A program made the translations under genes and the position numbers. From Streptomyces sp. NBC_01241 (GTDB taxonomy: Bacteria; Actinomycetota; Actinomycetes; Streptomycetales; Streptomycetaceae), in assembly GCF_041435435.1 (NCBI RefSeq), contig NZ_CP108494.1, positions 3,320,501-3,384,500 of the forward strand: 64,000 bases of DNA, in the 5' to 3' direction. Positions 25,518 through 35,164 of the stretch are shown one piece after another; positions within the stretch are counted from its first letter, which is position 1, and each line of letters begins with the position of its first letter. The notes beneath the pieces were generated by a model. The model searched no databases. It saw only the letters and a program-made list of their open reading frames with translations, and had not been told where the DNA came from.

Positions 25518-26738
25518 ATGCCCGAAGCCGTGATCGTCTCTGCTGCCCGTTCCCCCATCGGCCGGGCCTTCAAGGGTTCGTTGAAGGATCTGCGCGCGGA
25601 CGACCTGACCGCCACGATCATCCGGACCGCGCTGGCCAGGGTTCCCGAGCTGGACCCGAAGGACATCGACGACCTGATGCTCGGCTGCGGCCTCCCCGGC
25701 GGCGAGCAGGGCAACAACCTGGGCCGCATCATCGCCGTAGAGATGGGAATGGACCACCTTCCCGGCTGTACGGTCACCCGCTACTGCTCATCCTCCCTGC
25801 AGACCAGCCGGATGGCGCTGCACGCCATCAAGGCCGGCGAGGGCGACGTCTTCATCTCGGCCGGTGTCGAGATGGTGTCCCGCTTCTCGAAGGGCAACTC
25901 CGACAGCTGGCCCGACACGCACAACCCGCTGTTCGCCGACGCCGCGGCCCGCACCGCGGCCCGCGCCGAGCAGGGCGGCGACGACTGGCACGACCCGCGC
26001 GAGGACGGCCTGGTCCCGGACGCGTACATCGCAATGGGGCAGACCGCGGAGAACCTGGCCCGGCTCAAGGGCGTCACCCGTCAGGACATGGACGAGTTCG
26101 GCGTCCGCTCCCAGAACCTCGCCGAGGAAGCCATCAAGAACGGCTTCTGGGAGCGCGAAATCACCCCGGTCACCACCCCGGACGGCACGGTCGTCTCGAA
26201 GGACGACGGCCCGCGCGCGGGCGTCACCCTGGAGGGCGTGCAGGGCCTGAAGCCGGTCTTCCGCCCGGACGGCCTGGTCACCGCGGGCAACTGCTGCCCG
26301 CTCAACGACGGCGCCGCCGCGCTCGTGATCATGTCCGACACCAAGGCGCGCGAGCTGGGCCTGACCCCACTGGCCCGGATCGTCTCGACCGGCGTCTGCG
26401 GTCTCTCCCCCGAGATCATGGGGTACGGACCGGTGGAGGCCAGCAAGCAGGCGCTGAAGCGGGCCGGGCTGACCATCGACGACATCGACCTGGCCGAAAT
26501 CAACGAGGCGTTCGCCGCCCAGGTGATCCCCTCCTACCGCGACCTCGGCCTGCCGCTGGAGAAGGTGAACGTCAACGGTGGCGCCATCGCCGTCGGCCAC
26601 CCCTTCGGCATGACCGGCGCCCGGATCACGGGCACGCTGATCAACAGCCTGCAGTTCCACGACAAGCAGTTCGGCCTGGAGACCATGTGCGTGGGCGGCG
26701 GCCAGGGCATGGCGATGGTCATCGAGCGGCTGAGCTGA
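25518..26738 (+). CDS. Acetyl-CoA C-acyltransferase (thiolase)
   Basis: 406 residues with the full thiolase catalytic set: nucleophile C90 in [12 protein letters not shown]361 in [16 protein letters not shown] and C391 in MCVGGGQG, plus EINEAFA. It either cleaves 3-ketoacyl-CoA in beta-oxidation or condenses acetyl-CoA units; sequence alone does not separate degradative from biosynthetic thiolases. ATG 25518 follows GGAG by seven bases. The candidate TetR-type operator upstream supports regulation by acyl-CoA or a related effector. It is monocistronic, with a terminator at 26809. Confidence 0.93.
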   Translation: MPEAVIVSAARSPIGRAFKGSLKDLRADDLTATIIRTALARVPELDPKDIDDLMLGCGLPGGEQGNNLGRIIAVEMGMDHLPGCTVTRYCSSSLQTSRMALHAIKAGEGDVFISAGVEMVSRFSKGNSDSWPDTHNPLFADAAARTAARAEQGGDDWHDPREDGLVPDAYIAMGQTAENLARLKGVTRQDMDEFGVRSQNLAEEAIKNGFWEREITPVTTPDGTVVSKDDGPRAGVTLEGVQGLKPVFRPDGLVTAGNCCPLNDGAAALVIMSDTKARELGLTPLARIVSTGVCGLSPEIMGYGPVEASKQALKRAGLTIDDIDLAEINEAFAAQVIPSYRDLGLPLEKVNVNGGAIAVGHPFGMTGARITGTLINSLQFHDKQFGLETMCVGGGQGMAMVIERLS

Positions 26739-26808
26739 GCTGCCTGCGGCCCTCAGCGGAAGCGAAGCGACGGAACCGGCCGGCCCCGAGCCCCGACCGT
26801 GACCGAAT

Positions 26809-26841
26809 CTCCCCCAGGATGTGACCTACGTCCTGGGGGAG
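26809..26841 (+). terminator. 11-bp perfect hairpin after the thiolase gene
   Basis: CTCCCCCAGGA (26809-26819) and TCCTGGGGGAG (26831-26841) form a perfect stem with an 11-nt loop, about 70 bp past the stop codon. Confidence 0.8.
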
Positions 26842-26991
26842 AGTCATTCCCGCAGGTCACACCAGCATCAGGGTTAAACACCAGGCCCAAAGACCTGTCC
26901 AATTCGTGACGTAATGCACTGACACCAGGCACAGCTAGAGGACAAGCTGAGGTAGGAAGTCGGGGGATCGATTGAAACCGGGAGTATGTCA

Positions 26992-27846
26992 GTGAGCGCC
27001 ATGCCTCTTGCCCTGATGCTGACCACCGCCGCCGCCACGGCCGTGGGTGTCGCCGCCCTGTACGCCGCTCACGGGCTGCGCAAGCAGATCACGGCCCTTC
27101 GTACGGAGCTGGCAACGGCCCGCGTCCACGGTGTCGCCGTGCCCGCGCAGAGCCGCAACGAAGCCACCCCGGCCGACGAGATACGCGCCGCCGTCGCCGA
27201 AGCACTCGCCGAGGAACGGGAGCGCGAGCTCGCCGAGGCCCGTGCCTTCTGGGCCACCCAGGAAGCGCGCGATGCCGCCGACACCCCGTCCCTGCTGGGC
27301 GGCCTGACCGGGATCGGCGAGGAGGCACCGTTCTTCATGCCGCGCCAGGCCGACTTCGCGGGTCTGGAGGCGATGGACTTCGACGCCGCCGAGGCGCTCG
27401 AAGAGCTGACGGAACTGGTCGAGCTGGCGGACGTGACCGAGCTGCCCGAGACTGCGGAGTTCGCCGAGGACTCCCCCGAGCTGGCCGCGGCCCGTCGCCG
27501 CCACCCCTCCCATCCCGACTTCGTACCCGTGCAGACCCCGGTCGTCACCGATCACGAGCACACCGTGAACCGGCTCGAAGAGCTCGCCGACAACCGTACG
27601 GAACTCGCCGACGTGCGCCCCGGCCCGCTCGGCACCCTCGACGTGTACGTCTTCGCCGACGGCACCACGCTCTGCATGACTCCCGGTCACCGCGAGACGG
27701 CCGAACGCCTGGCCGAGGCGCTGCTCGCGGGTGAGCGCCCGGTGCTGCTGGGCGGTTCGGGCATCTCCGGTGCGTACGCCCTGACCTTCTCCTGCGGCAA
27801 AGAGAACGTCTACATCCTCGCCGACCGCGTCATCGCCTCGTTCTAG
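26992..27846 (+). CDS. Acidic protein with N-terminal membrane helix, function unknown
   Basis: 284 residues. One transmembrane helix at about residues 3-25 is followed by a long Glu/Ala-rich stretch (about 60-165, with LEELTELVELADVTELPETAEF) that is probably helical, then a compact C-terminal domain around LGTLDVYVFADGTTLCMTPGH and LGGSGISGAYALTFSCGKENVYILADRV. I chose GTG 26992, seven bases after GGGAG; ATG 26986 sits one base from it. The first 250 bp upstream are relatively AT-rich and likely contain the promoter. I recognise no family; it seems to be a lineage-conserved Streptomyces protein. Confidence 0.75.
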   Translation: MSAMPLALMLTTAAATAVGVAALYAAHGLRKQITALRTELATARVHGVAVPAQSRNEATPADEIRAAVAEALAEERERELAEARAFWATQEARDAADTPSLLGGLTGIGEEAPFFMPRQADFAGLEAMDFDAAEALEELTELVELADVTELPETAEFAEDSPELAAARRRHPSHPDFVPVQTPVVTDHEHTVNRLEELADNRTELADVRPGPLGTLDVYVFADGTTLCMTPGHRETAERLAEALLAGERPVLLGGSGISGAYALTFSCGKENVYILADRVIASF

Positions 27847-27937
27847 CCCCGCATTCCGGCCCCCGGGCATCCGGGCGGAGCGACTCTCACCGACCGCCGG
27901 CCCCGCGTCGACCCCGCCGCGCCACCGCCCGCCGCCG

Positions 27938-28255
27938 CTACGCGAACGCCCGCGCAGCCGCCTCCGTCACGAATTGCACGGCCTCGTCCAGCTCAGCCGA
28001 CGGGGCCGTTTCCAGTGCCACCGCCAAGTCACGCCCCGCTACGGCGAGTTGGTCGCCGATCGCGAAGATCCCGGCGTCCGGCATGATCCTCGGCTCCCGA
28101 TCCGGCGCCTCGATGCGCTGGGCGCGCAGCGCCAATTCCCTGGCCGTGGCCAGTCCTTCGGCAGCCGCTCCGTGCTGCAGACGGCTCTGCGGGGCGGCGC
28201 GCAGCCGGTCGGCGAATCGGTCCACGGCGGTGATGAGCGGGGTCGTATCGAGCAC
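27938..28255 (-). CDS. Small helical protein of unknown function
   Basis: 105 residues, GTG 28255, with a weak binding site (GCGGA). The sequence is Ala-rich and almost wholly helical (ITAVDRFADRLRAAPQSRL, then GLATARELALRAQRIEAPD), with no hydrophobic segment or catalytic motif. Amino-acid composition and codon bias look genuine. It is convergent with the acidic membrane protein gene and lies downstream of the 50-bp palindromic terminator of the Bax inhibitor gene. Confidence 0.6.
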   Translation of the reverse strand: MLDTTPLITAVDRFADRLRAAPQSRLQHGAAAEGLATARELALRAQRIEAPDREPRIMPDAGIFAIGDQLAVAGRDLAVALETAPSAELDEAVQFVTEAAARAFA

Positions 28256-28373
28256 TCCGCGACCCTACGCGCCCTCCCCGGACGGGTGCCAACGGGCCGA
28301 TGCTCGGGCACGGCGTCGGGAAGGGCCGGCGCAAGCTGCTCCAGGCACACGCCGCCCCGGGCACAGGCGGGAA

Positions 28374-28423
28374 GGAAACGGAACGGCCCGCAGGCACCGG
28401 TGCCTGCGGGCCGTTCCGTTTCC
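28374..28423. terminator. Perfect 50-bp palindrome, bidirectional terminator
   Basis: The two 25-bp halves meet at 28398/28399 and are exactly complementary. It ends 28 bp beyond the stop of the Bax inhibitor gene on the minus strand, where its outer part has T-rich flanks (CCGTTTCC). Confidence 0.9.
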
Positions 28424-28451
28424 CGCGCCGTTCCCGGCGCGGGGCCGCGCG

Positions 28452-29339
28452 TCAGTCGTCGCCGCTGAGAATGGAGAGCAGACGCAGCATCTCCAGGTAG
28501 ATCCAGACCAGAGTCATGGTCAGGCCGAAGGCCGCCAGCCAGGACTCCTCGCGGGGGGCGCCGTAGGCGACGCCGTCCTCGACCTGCTTGAAGTCCAGGG
28601 CCAGGAAGCACGCGCCGAGGATGATCCCGATGACGCCGAAGAGGATGCCGAGGCCGCCACTGCGGAAGCCCAGGCCGTCACCGCCGCCGAAGACGGCGAA
28701 CAGCAGGTTGACCATCATCAGGAGCATGAAGCCCATGGCGGCGGCCATCACGAAGCCGTAGAAGCGGCGGGTGACGCGGATCCAGCGCATCTTGTACGCG
28801 AGAAGCACACCGGCGAAGACACACATGGTGCCCATCACCGCCTGCATCACGACGCCCGGCCCGATGTACGTACTGACCGCGCTGGAGATCACTCCGAGGA
28901 AGACGCCCTCGAAGGCCGCGTACGACACGATCAGCGCCGGGGACGGCCTGCGCTTGAAGGACTGGACGAGCGACAGGACGAACGCCACCAGGGCGGCGCC
29001 GATCGCGATGCCGTAGGACTTGCCGAGGTTGGCCTCGTCGACCGGCAGCAGGGCCCAGGCGAGCGCGGCGCCGAGCACCACGGTACCCAGCGTGATCGCG
29101 GTGCGCGTGACGACGTCGTCGATCGTCATCGCACCGGAGCGCGCCGGTGCCTGTGGAACGCCGTACTGGGTGTCCTGCTGGGCGTAGGGGTTGGTGGCGT
29201 ACGGGTTGGCGGCGGTGCCCTGCGCGTACGGGTTGGCACCCGCTGCGGGGGCCCCGGCCTGCGGCGCCGCGTTGAAGCCCGCGTATCCGTTGTCGCGGCT
29301 GAAGCCCCGTCGCGAGAAGACCGGGTTGCTGCTCCTCAT
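28452..29339 (-). CDS. Bax inhibitor-1/YccA family membrane protein
   Basis: 295 residues. A 70-residue N-terminal tail rich in Asn, Pro, Tyr and Ala (repeated NPYA) is followed by seven hydrophobic helices between about 78 and 290. Conserved-looking BI-1 segments include VSYAAFEGVFLGVISSAVS, the short charged pair in FLALDFKQVEDGVAYGAPRE and WIYLEMLRLLSILSGDD. BI-1 proteins act as pH-sensitive calcium leak channels in some bacteria; the role in Streptomyces is unclear. ATG 29339 has AGGAGTG upstream. It is convergently isolated by the palindrome at its 3' end. Confidence 0.9.
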   Translation of the reverse strand: MRSSNPVFSRRGFSRDNGYAGFNAAPQAGAPAAGANPYAQGTAANPYATNPYAQQDTQYGVPQAPARSGAMTIDDVVTRTAITLGTVVLGAALAWALLPVDEANLGKSYGIAIGAALVAFVLSLVQSFKRRPSPALIVSYAAFEGVFLGVISSAVSTYIGPGVVMQAVMGTMCVFAGVLLAYKMRWIRVTRRFYGFVMAAAMGFMLLMMVNLLFAVFGGGDGLGFRSGGLGILFGVIGIILGACFLALDFKQVEDGVAYGAPREESWLAAFGLTMTLVWIYLEMLRLLSILSGDD

Positions 29340-29515
29340 CTCACTCCTCCATGGCCACCCTGCGCGGCCTTCCCATAAGAGTAATGGGTAGGCAAAAGAA
29401 TCAGACTAGTGCCTGGGGAGGATCTTTGGGGAACCTTCGGACGGGTGGCCGCCTCCTCGGCCGGCCGGCAGGGCTGCCGTACGGCGCTGCGCCCACTCGG
29501 CCGCCCTGCGCGCGA

Positions 29516-29601
29516 TGGTGCCCGGAACCGGACTCGAACCGGCACGCCCCCGAGGGGCAGCGAGGTTTAAGCTCGCCGTGTCTGCATTCCACCATCCGGG
29601 C
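29516..29601 (-). tRNA. bldA: tRNA-Leu (anticodon UAA)
   Basis: Minus-strand cloverleaf: acceptor GCCCGGA/TCCGGGC, D arm, anticodon stem GCGAG/CTCGC enclosing loop CTTAAAC (anticodon TAA), a long type-II variable arm of CCCC/GGGG, and T arm with TTCGAGT. CCA is encoded (29516-29518). Anticodon UAA reads UUA, the rarest leucine codon in Streptomyces. Such a tRNA is BldA, needed for aerial growth and antibiotic production because many developmental genes carry TTA. Confidence 0.97.
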
Positions 29602-30094
29602 CTGGCGCGCGGCTCCGCGTTGGCACATGACCCTATCCGGGGACTTCCTCCGATCAGCGGATCAGTGGCGCGATGTTGTCTTATTTTATTGACCGCTTGA
29701 GGGGTCGTCAGCACTCGCGAGGGGGCATCGTCACATGCCTGGGCGGGGTAGCGGTCACGGCGGCCGGCAATCCGGATTGACGTAAAGTCGCCGCACCCGG
29801 ACGGCGCAATCGCCGGGCGCATTCGCCAGGCGCGCGCCAGTCATCGCCATGGGCGCGCCACCCGACCGGGCTAACGCCCTCAGGGTCGGTGTCATACCGG
29901 AGGAGGACGCAGGGGCCCCTCGGTGCGACTCAAGACGGCCCCGGGAACGGGCACGGGGACTGACGAATCGCGACATCGCGGCGGTGACGATAGAGAGGTT
30001 CCCCGGCGACCGGACCTCACCGGACCTCACCGGTCGCAGCCGAAAACGCATCCCGGACGAAAACTCGGCCGGAGCCCCGAATCAGGAGATTCCC
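29602..30094. other. Divergent intergenic region with bldA promoter
   Basis: This is 493 bp between bldA and the ABC exporter. A -10-like TAGGGT lies on the minus strand at 29630-29635, about 29 bp before the mature tRNA. An unusually AT-rich patch (29680-29700) and GACCGCTTGAGGGGTC (partly palindromic) lie upstream. No protein-coding frame is convincing. Confidence 0.6.
29630..29635 (-). promoter_or_regulatory. Putative bldA -10 box
   Basis: TAGGGT on the minus strand matches the TAnnnT -10 pattern and would start transcription about 20 bases before the tRNA. No strong -35 is visible at the right distance. Confidence 0.4.
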
Positions 30095-30865
30095 GTGACC
30101 ACCACTTCCACCGCACACCGCGTCACCACGGTGGCTGCCCGCGCCACGGATCTGTCCAAGGTCTACGGAGAGGGCGAGACCAGGGTCACGGCCCTGGACC
30201 GGGTCTCCGTGGACTTCCCGCAGGGCGAGTTCACCGCGATCATGGGCCCGTCCGGCTCCGGCAAGTCCACGCTGATGCACTGCGTGGCCGGCCTCGACAG
30301 CTTCAGCAGCGGCTCGGTGCGGATCGGCGAGACGGAGCTGGGCTCCCTCAAGGACAAGCAGCTCACCCAGCTCCGCCGGGACAAGATCGGCTTCATCTTC
30401 CAGGCGTTCAACCTGCTGCCGACCCTGACGGCGCTGGAGAACATCACGCTCCCGATGGACATCGCGGGCCGCAAGCCCGACGCCGAGTGGGTGCGCCGGG
30501 TCATCGACATGGTGGGCCTCTCCGACCGGCTGACACACCGGCCGACCGAACTCTCCGGCGGCCAGCAGCAGCGCGTCGCGGTGGCCCGCGCCCTGGCCTC
30601 GCAGCCGGAGATCATCTTCGGTGACGAGCCGACCGGGAACCTGGACTCCCGCTCCGGCGCCGAGGTCCTCGGCTTCCTGCGCAACTCGGTGCGCGAGCTG
30701 GGGCAGACCGTGGTGATGGTGACCCACGACCCGGCGGCGGCCTCCTACGCGGACCGGGTCGTCTTCCTCGCGGACGGCCGGATCGTCGACCAGATGCTGC
30801 ACCCCACGGCGGACGGGGTCCTCGACCGGATGAAGGCGTTCGACGCCAAGGGCCGCACCAGCTGA
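30095..30865 (+). CDS. ABC transporter ATP-binding protein (LolD/MacB type)
   Basis: 256 residues with Walker A GPSGSGKST, Q-loop FQAFNLLPTLTALENI, signature LSGGQQQR and Walker B IIFGDEP followed by the H-loop VTHDP. The combination FQAFNLLP and GDEPTGNLD marks the MacB/LolD class, which powers lipoprotein, antibiotic or peptide extrusion with FtsX-type permeases. GTG 30095 follows AGGAGATT. It is followed 58 bp later by its permease. The 63-kb gene pair is a close paralogue, nearly identical through the signature and Walker regions. Confidence 0.95.
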   Translation: MTTTSTAHRVTTVAARATDLSKVYGEGETRVTALDRVSVDFPQGEFTAIMGPSGSGKSTLMHCVAGLDSFSSGSVRIGETELGSLKDKQLTQLRRDKIGFIFQAFNLLPTLTALENITLPMDIAGRKPDAEWVRRVIDMVGLSDRLTHRPTELSGGQQQRVAVARALASQPEIIFGDEPTGNLDSRSGAEVLGFLRNSVRELGQTVVMVTHDPAAASYADRVVFLADGRIVDQMLHPTADGVLDRMKAFDAKGRTS

Positions 30866-30923
30866 AGCCCGCCCTGCCCCGCGCCCTTCTCCGGACCCCC
30901 TTCCCATCCCAGGACTGACAGAC

Positions 30924-33449
30924 ATGTTCCGTACCGCCCTGCGCAATGTGCTCGCGCACAAGGCCAGGCTGCTGATGACCGTGCTCGCCGTGATGCTCGG
31001 CGTGGCCTTCGTATCCGGCACCCTGGTCTTCACCGACACCCTCGGCAACGCCTTCCGCAACCAGTCGGCGAAGAGCTACGACGACGTCGCCGTCGCCGTC
31101 ACGACCCCGGCCAACCAGCGCGACGAGAAGACGCCCGGCATCACCGCCGCCACCCTGAAGAAGATCCAGGACCTGGACGGTGTGGACACCGCCACCGGCC
31201 GGGTCTCCGGCTTCGCCGGGGTCGCCGACCCCGACGGCAAGCTGATCGGCAACGGCTGGTCGAACACCGGAGGGAACTACTCCCCCGGCAAGGACGGCAA
31301 GGACTCCGCGTACACCTTCGTCGACGGCAAGGGCCCGGACGCGGCCGACCGGATCGCGCTCGACCAGGAGACCGCGAAGAAGGGCAAGTACCACGTCGGT
31401 GACCGGGTCCGGGTCGCCACGAACGGGCCGGTGAAGGAGTACACCCTCGCCGGCGTCTTCACCACCGAGGACGGCGCGGTCAACGCGGGCGGCAGCCTGG
31501 TCCTCTTCGAGTCCCCGGTCGCCCAGAAGCTGTACCTCAGGCCCGGCGAGTTCAAGGAGGTCAACGTCGCTGGCGCGGCCGGCGCCTCCGCCGAGAAGCT
31601 GCTGGCCGACGTCAAGCCGCTGCTGCCCAAGGGCGCCGAGGCCAAGACCGGCAAGGCCCTCGCCGACGAGCAGGCCAAGCAGATCCAGAAGGGTCTGAGC
31701 AGCCTCAACACCATGCTGCTCGCCTTCGCGGCCATCGCGCTCTTCGTCGGCGTCTTCCTGATCGCCAACACCTTCACCATGCTGGTGGCCCAGCGCACCA
31801 AGGAACTGGCGCTGATGCGCGCCGTCGGTGCCTCCCGCCGCCAGGTCAAGCGCTCCGTGCTCCTGGAAGCCGCGGTGGTCGGCGCGATCGCTTCGGTCAT
31901 CGGATTCGTGCTCGGCCTCGGACTCGCCACCGGCCTGCGCTCCGTGATGAGTCAGTTCGGCGGGAAGATCCCGGCCGGACCGCTGATCGTCTCGCCCACC
32001 GCGGTCGCCGCAGCGTTCGGCGTCGGCGTACTGATCACCGTGCTGGCCGCCTGGCTGCCCGCTCGCCGGGCCGCGAAGATCCCGCCGGTGGCCGCGATGA
32101 ACAGCGTGCACGCGACGGCGACGGTCAAGTCCCTGGTGCTGCGCAACTCGATCGGCGGGGCGCTCACCCTGCTCGGCGCCGCGGGCATCGTGGCGGGTGC
32201 GGCGGCCGGTTCGGACGGCCGGACGCTCATCGGGATCGGTGCGTTCTTCGCGCTGGTCGGCGTCATCGTGCTGATCCCGCTGCTGTCGCGGCCGGTCATC
32301 GCGCTGGTCCGCCCGCTGCTGAAGCGGCTGTTCGGAGTCTCCGGCAAGCTGGCCGCGCAGAACGCGGTCCGTAATCCGCGACGTACCGGAGCCACCGCCT
32401 CCGCGCTGGCGATCGGCCTCACCCTGGTCACCGGCATCTCCGTGCTCGGCGTCACCCTCGGCCAGGCGATCGACCGGATGACGACGGACAACATCAAGGC
32501 CGACTACCTGGTGTCGATGGCGAGCGGCAATTCGCTCGACGAGTCGGCACTCAAGGCCCTGGAGAAGGCCGACGGAGTCTCGGCCGTCTCACCCCGGCAG
32601 GACGCCTGGATGAAGTTCGGCAACCAGGAAATCGGTGCCACCGGAGTCGCCCCCGGCGACGTGGCGCAGCTCTTCGCCATCAAGACGGTCTCCGGCTCGG
32701 TCGACTCGCTCGGTGACGGCAAGATCGCCGTGTCCGAGGACACCGCGAAGTCGCACCACTGGAAGACCGGTGACACGGTCCCGGTCGTCTACGACGACGG
32801 CAAGAAGGAGAACCTGAAGGTCGGCGCGGTCTACGAGGACAACGAGTTCCTCTCCCGGATCTTGATCCCGAAGAACCTCCTGGACCCGCACGTCTCCCAC
32901 GCCGACATCCGCGAGGTCTGGCTGAAGATGGACGGCGGCGAGTCCGCAGCCCATGAGAAGGCCCTGGTCAAGGCGCTGGGCAACAACCCGGCGATGAGCA
33001 TCATGGACCGTCAGGACATCCGGGACACGTTCGGCGGCTTCATCAACACCGCCCTGAACATCATGTACGGACTGCTGGCGATGGCCCTGATCATCGCGGT
33101 GCTCGGGGTCGTCAACACCCTGGCCATGTCGGTCTTCGAACGCCAGCAGGAGATCGGCATGCTGCGGGCGATCGGCCTGGACCGGCGCCGGGTGAAGCGC
33201 ATGATCCGGCTGGAGGCCGTGGTCATCTCGCTCTTCGGCGCGGTGGTCGGCATCGGGCTCGGTACGTTCCTCGGCTGGGCAATCGGGCAGACCCTGAAGT
33301 CCGACATCCCGGGCTATGCCCTGGTCATTCCGTGGGACCGGATCGGACTCTTCCTGGTGCTCGCCGCGCTGGTGGGTGTGCTGGCCTCGCTCTGGCCGGC
33401 CCGCAGCGCCGCGAAGCTGAACATGCTGACGGCGATCAAGACCGAGTAA
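30924..33449 (+). CDS. ABC transporter permease, double FtsX domain
   Basis: 841 residues. N-terminal helix (about 15-38), a periplasmic-type MacB core domain (about 50-240), FtsX helices around 260-390, then a second helix/core/FtsX unit (500-840). The FtsX signatures AQRTKELALMRAVGASRRQV and ERQQEIGMLRAIGLDRRRVK mark the two halves. Such permeases couple ATP hydrolysis to mechanical extrusion across the envelope. It is encoded directly behind its ATPase and forms a two-gene operon ended by the terminator at 33483. Cargo is unknown. Confidence 0.93.
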   Translation: MFRTALRNVLAHKARLLMTVLAVMLGVAFVSGTLVFTDTLGNAFRNQSAKSYDDVAVAVTTPANQRDEKTPGITAATLKKIQDLDGVDTATGRVSGFAGVADPDGKLIGNGWSNTGGNYSPGKDGKDSAYTFVDGKGPDAADRIALDQETAKKGKYHVGDRVRVATNGPVKEYTLAGVFTTEDGAVNAGGSLVLFESPVAQKLYLRPGEFKEVNVAGAAGASAEKLLADVKPLLPKGAEAKTGKALADEQAKQIQKGLSSLNTMLLAFAAIALFVGVFLIANTFTMLVAQRTKELALMRAVGASRRQVKRSVLLEAAVVGAIASVIGFVLGLGLATGLRSVMSQFGGKIPAGPLIVSPTAVAAAFGVGVLITVLAAWLPARRAAKIPPVAAMNSVHATATVKSLVLRNSIGGALTLLGAAGIVAGAAAGSDGRTLIGIGAFFALVGVIVLIPLLSRPVIALVRPLLKRLFGVSGKLAAQNAVRNPRRTGATASALAIGLTLVTGISVLGVTLGQAIDRMTTDNIKADYLVSMASGNSLDESALKALEKADGVSAVSPRQDAWMKFGNQEIGATGVAPGDVAQLFAIKTVSGSVDSLGDGKIAVSEDTAKSHHWKTGDTVPVVYDDGKKENLKVGAVYEDNEFLSRILIPKNLLDPHVSHADIREVWLKMDGGESAAHEKALVKALGNNPAMSIMDRQDIRDTFGGFINTALNIMYGLLAMALIIAVLGVVNTLAMSVFERQQEIGMLRAIGLDRRRVKRMIRLEAVVISLFGAVVGIGLGTFLGWAIGQTLKSDIPGYALVIPWDRIGLFLVLAALVGVLASLWPARSAAKLNMLTAIKTE

Positions 33450-33482
33450 CGGCCGGCACGGCACCGGACGGGAACGACACGG

Positions 33483-33529
33483 CCGGGGGCCGGTACCCGC
33501 AGCACGGAGCTGCGGGTACCGGCCCCCGG
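33483..33529. terminator. 21-bp perfect stem, bidirectional
   Basis: Arms 33483-33503 and 33509-33529 are exactly complementary around a 5-nt loop, between the converging permease and cyclopropane synthase genes. Confidence 0.9.
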
Positions 33530-33562
33530 TACGTTCCCACCGGTGCCGGGGATCTCCCGGTG

Positions 33563-34867
33563 TCAGCCGGTCGCCGACGGCCCCCAGACGCGGGCCCTCA
33601 GTGGCATGCGGGAGGCCCCGCCCTCCGCCGGGCGCACCACGAGGATCTGGTTGACGCCGATCTTGTTGTGCTCGAAGGACAGGGCGGAGGCGGCCATGTA
33701 GAGGCGCCAGACCCTGGCCCGTCCGGACGAGGTCATCCGGACCGCCCGCTCCCAGTGCTTCTCCAGGTTGGCGACCCAGCTGCGCAGGGTCAGTGCGTAG
33801 TGTTCGCGGATCGACTCGACGTCACGGGCCTCGAACCCGGCTTCTTCGAGGGTGGCCACGGTCCGTCCCACCGGGGCCAGTTCGCCGTCCGGGAAGACGT
33901 AGGCGTCAATGAACTCGTCCACGTGGTACGCGGACTCGTCCTTCTCGGGGCGGCGGGCGATCTGGTGGTTGAGCAGCCGGCCACCGGGCTTGAGGAGTGC
34001 GTAGAGGGCGTCGGCGTACTCGCGGAAGCGGACGGAGCCGACGTGTTCCGCCATGCCGATGGACGAGATGGCGTCGTACGGGCCGTCCCTGACGTCCCGG
34101 TAGTCCTGGACCCGGATCTCGATCCGGTCGGTCAGGCCCTCTTCCGCGATGCGTTTCCTGGCGTAGGCGGCCTGTTCGGCGGAGAGGGTCACTCCGGTGA
34201 CCCGGGCGCCGTATTCGCGGGCGGCGTGCAGGGCCATGGAGCCCCAGCCGCAGCCGACGTCGAGGAGCCGGTCGCCCTCCTTCAGCGCGAGCTTGCGGCA
34301 GACCAGGTCGAGCTTGTCCCGCTGGGCGTCCTCAAGGCTTCCGTCGTCCTCCCAGTAGGCGCAGGAGTAGACCATGGAGGGACCGAGGACAAGTTCGTAG
34401 AAGTCATTGCCCACGTCGTAGTGGTGACTGATGGCCTCCTGGTCGCGCCGCTTGGTGTGGAGAGTGCCGGTGCGGCGCCGTACCTCCTCGGGCGGCGGGA
34501 CCGGCGGGAGCCAGGGGCCGCCGAGCTGCAACAGCCCTTTGGCGAAGGCCCGCACCTTCGGGTCGCGGACCGGGTGGACACGGTCCTTGGCCTCCGCGCC
34601 GCGGTCCCAGATCAGCGAGGCCATCAGGTCCAGGGCCTCGTACAGATCGCCTTCGATATCGAGTTCGCCCGCCACCCAGGCGCGGGCCAGGCCCAGTTCA
34701 CCCGGCTTCCAGAGCAGCCTGCGCAGCGCGCGGCGGTTCCGGATGACGAGGACGGGGGCACCGGGCGGTCCTGATTCGCTGCCGTCCCAGGCCCGGATAC
34801 GGACCGGCAGCTTCTCTCCCAGCAACTCCTCGGCGAGAGCGGTCAGCCGCAATGCGGCGTCTGCCAT
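33563..34867 (-). CDS. cfa: Cyclopropane-fatty-acyl-phospholipid synthase
   Basis: 434 residues: an N-terminal lipid-binding region and a SAM-dependent methyltransferase core with motif I LLDVGCGWGSMALHAA near 210 and family motifs SHHYDVGNDFYELVLGPSM, SIGMAEHVG and NHQIARRP. The enzyme methylates unsaturated phospholipid chains at the cytoplasmic membrane face, stabilising membranes under stress. ATG 34867 follows GGAGGTG. Two direct CCAAACATG copies 34-53 bp upstream might be regulatory. It is convergent with the ABC exporter. Confidence 0.92.
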   Translation of the reverse strand: MADAALRLTALAEELLGEKLPVRIRAWDGSESGPPGAPVLVIRNRRALRRLLWKPGELGLARAWVAGELDIEGDLYEALDLMASLIWDRGAEAKDRVHPVRDPKVRAFAKGLLQLGGPWLPPVPPPEEVRRRTGTLHTKRRDQEAISHHYDVGNDFYELVLGPSMVYSCAYWEDDGSLEDAQRDKLDLVCRKLALKEGDRLLDVGCGWGSMALHAAREYGARVTGVTLSAEQAAYARKRIAEEGLTDRIEIRVQDYRDVRDGPYDAISSIGMAEHVGSVRFREYADALYALLKPGGRLLNHQIARRPEKDESAYHVDEFIDAYVFPDGELAPVGRTVATLEEAGFEARDVESIREHYALTLRSWVANLEKHWERAVRMTSSGRARVWRLYMAASALSFEHNKIGVNQILVVRPAEGGASRMPLRARVWGPSATG

Positions 34868-35164
34868 GGCGCACACCTCCGTGATGGTGTTCCCAATGTG
34901 CCCAAACATGACCAAACATGCCTGCAACCACGCCGGGCACCCACGACGCCACGGCGAGGCACATCCCGTCAACAGTCTGCGGAGCGTGCGCCATCCCGCT
35001 ACAGCGCAACGGAAAGGCAAAATACCTGTACTGCACACTTATTCAGGGGCGTACGTCGAACGGGATGCGCGGATACGCCGAAAGGGCCGCCCGCACCACG
35101 GATGGCGGACGACCCCTTCGGGCGTTGTGCGTGTACTGCGCGGGCGAGTGGGCCCGCGGGCGGG

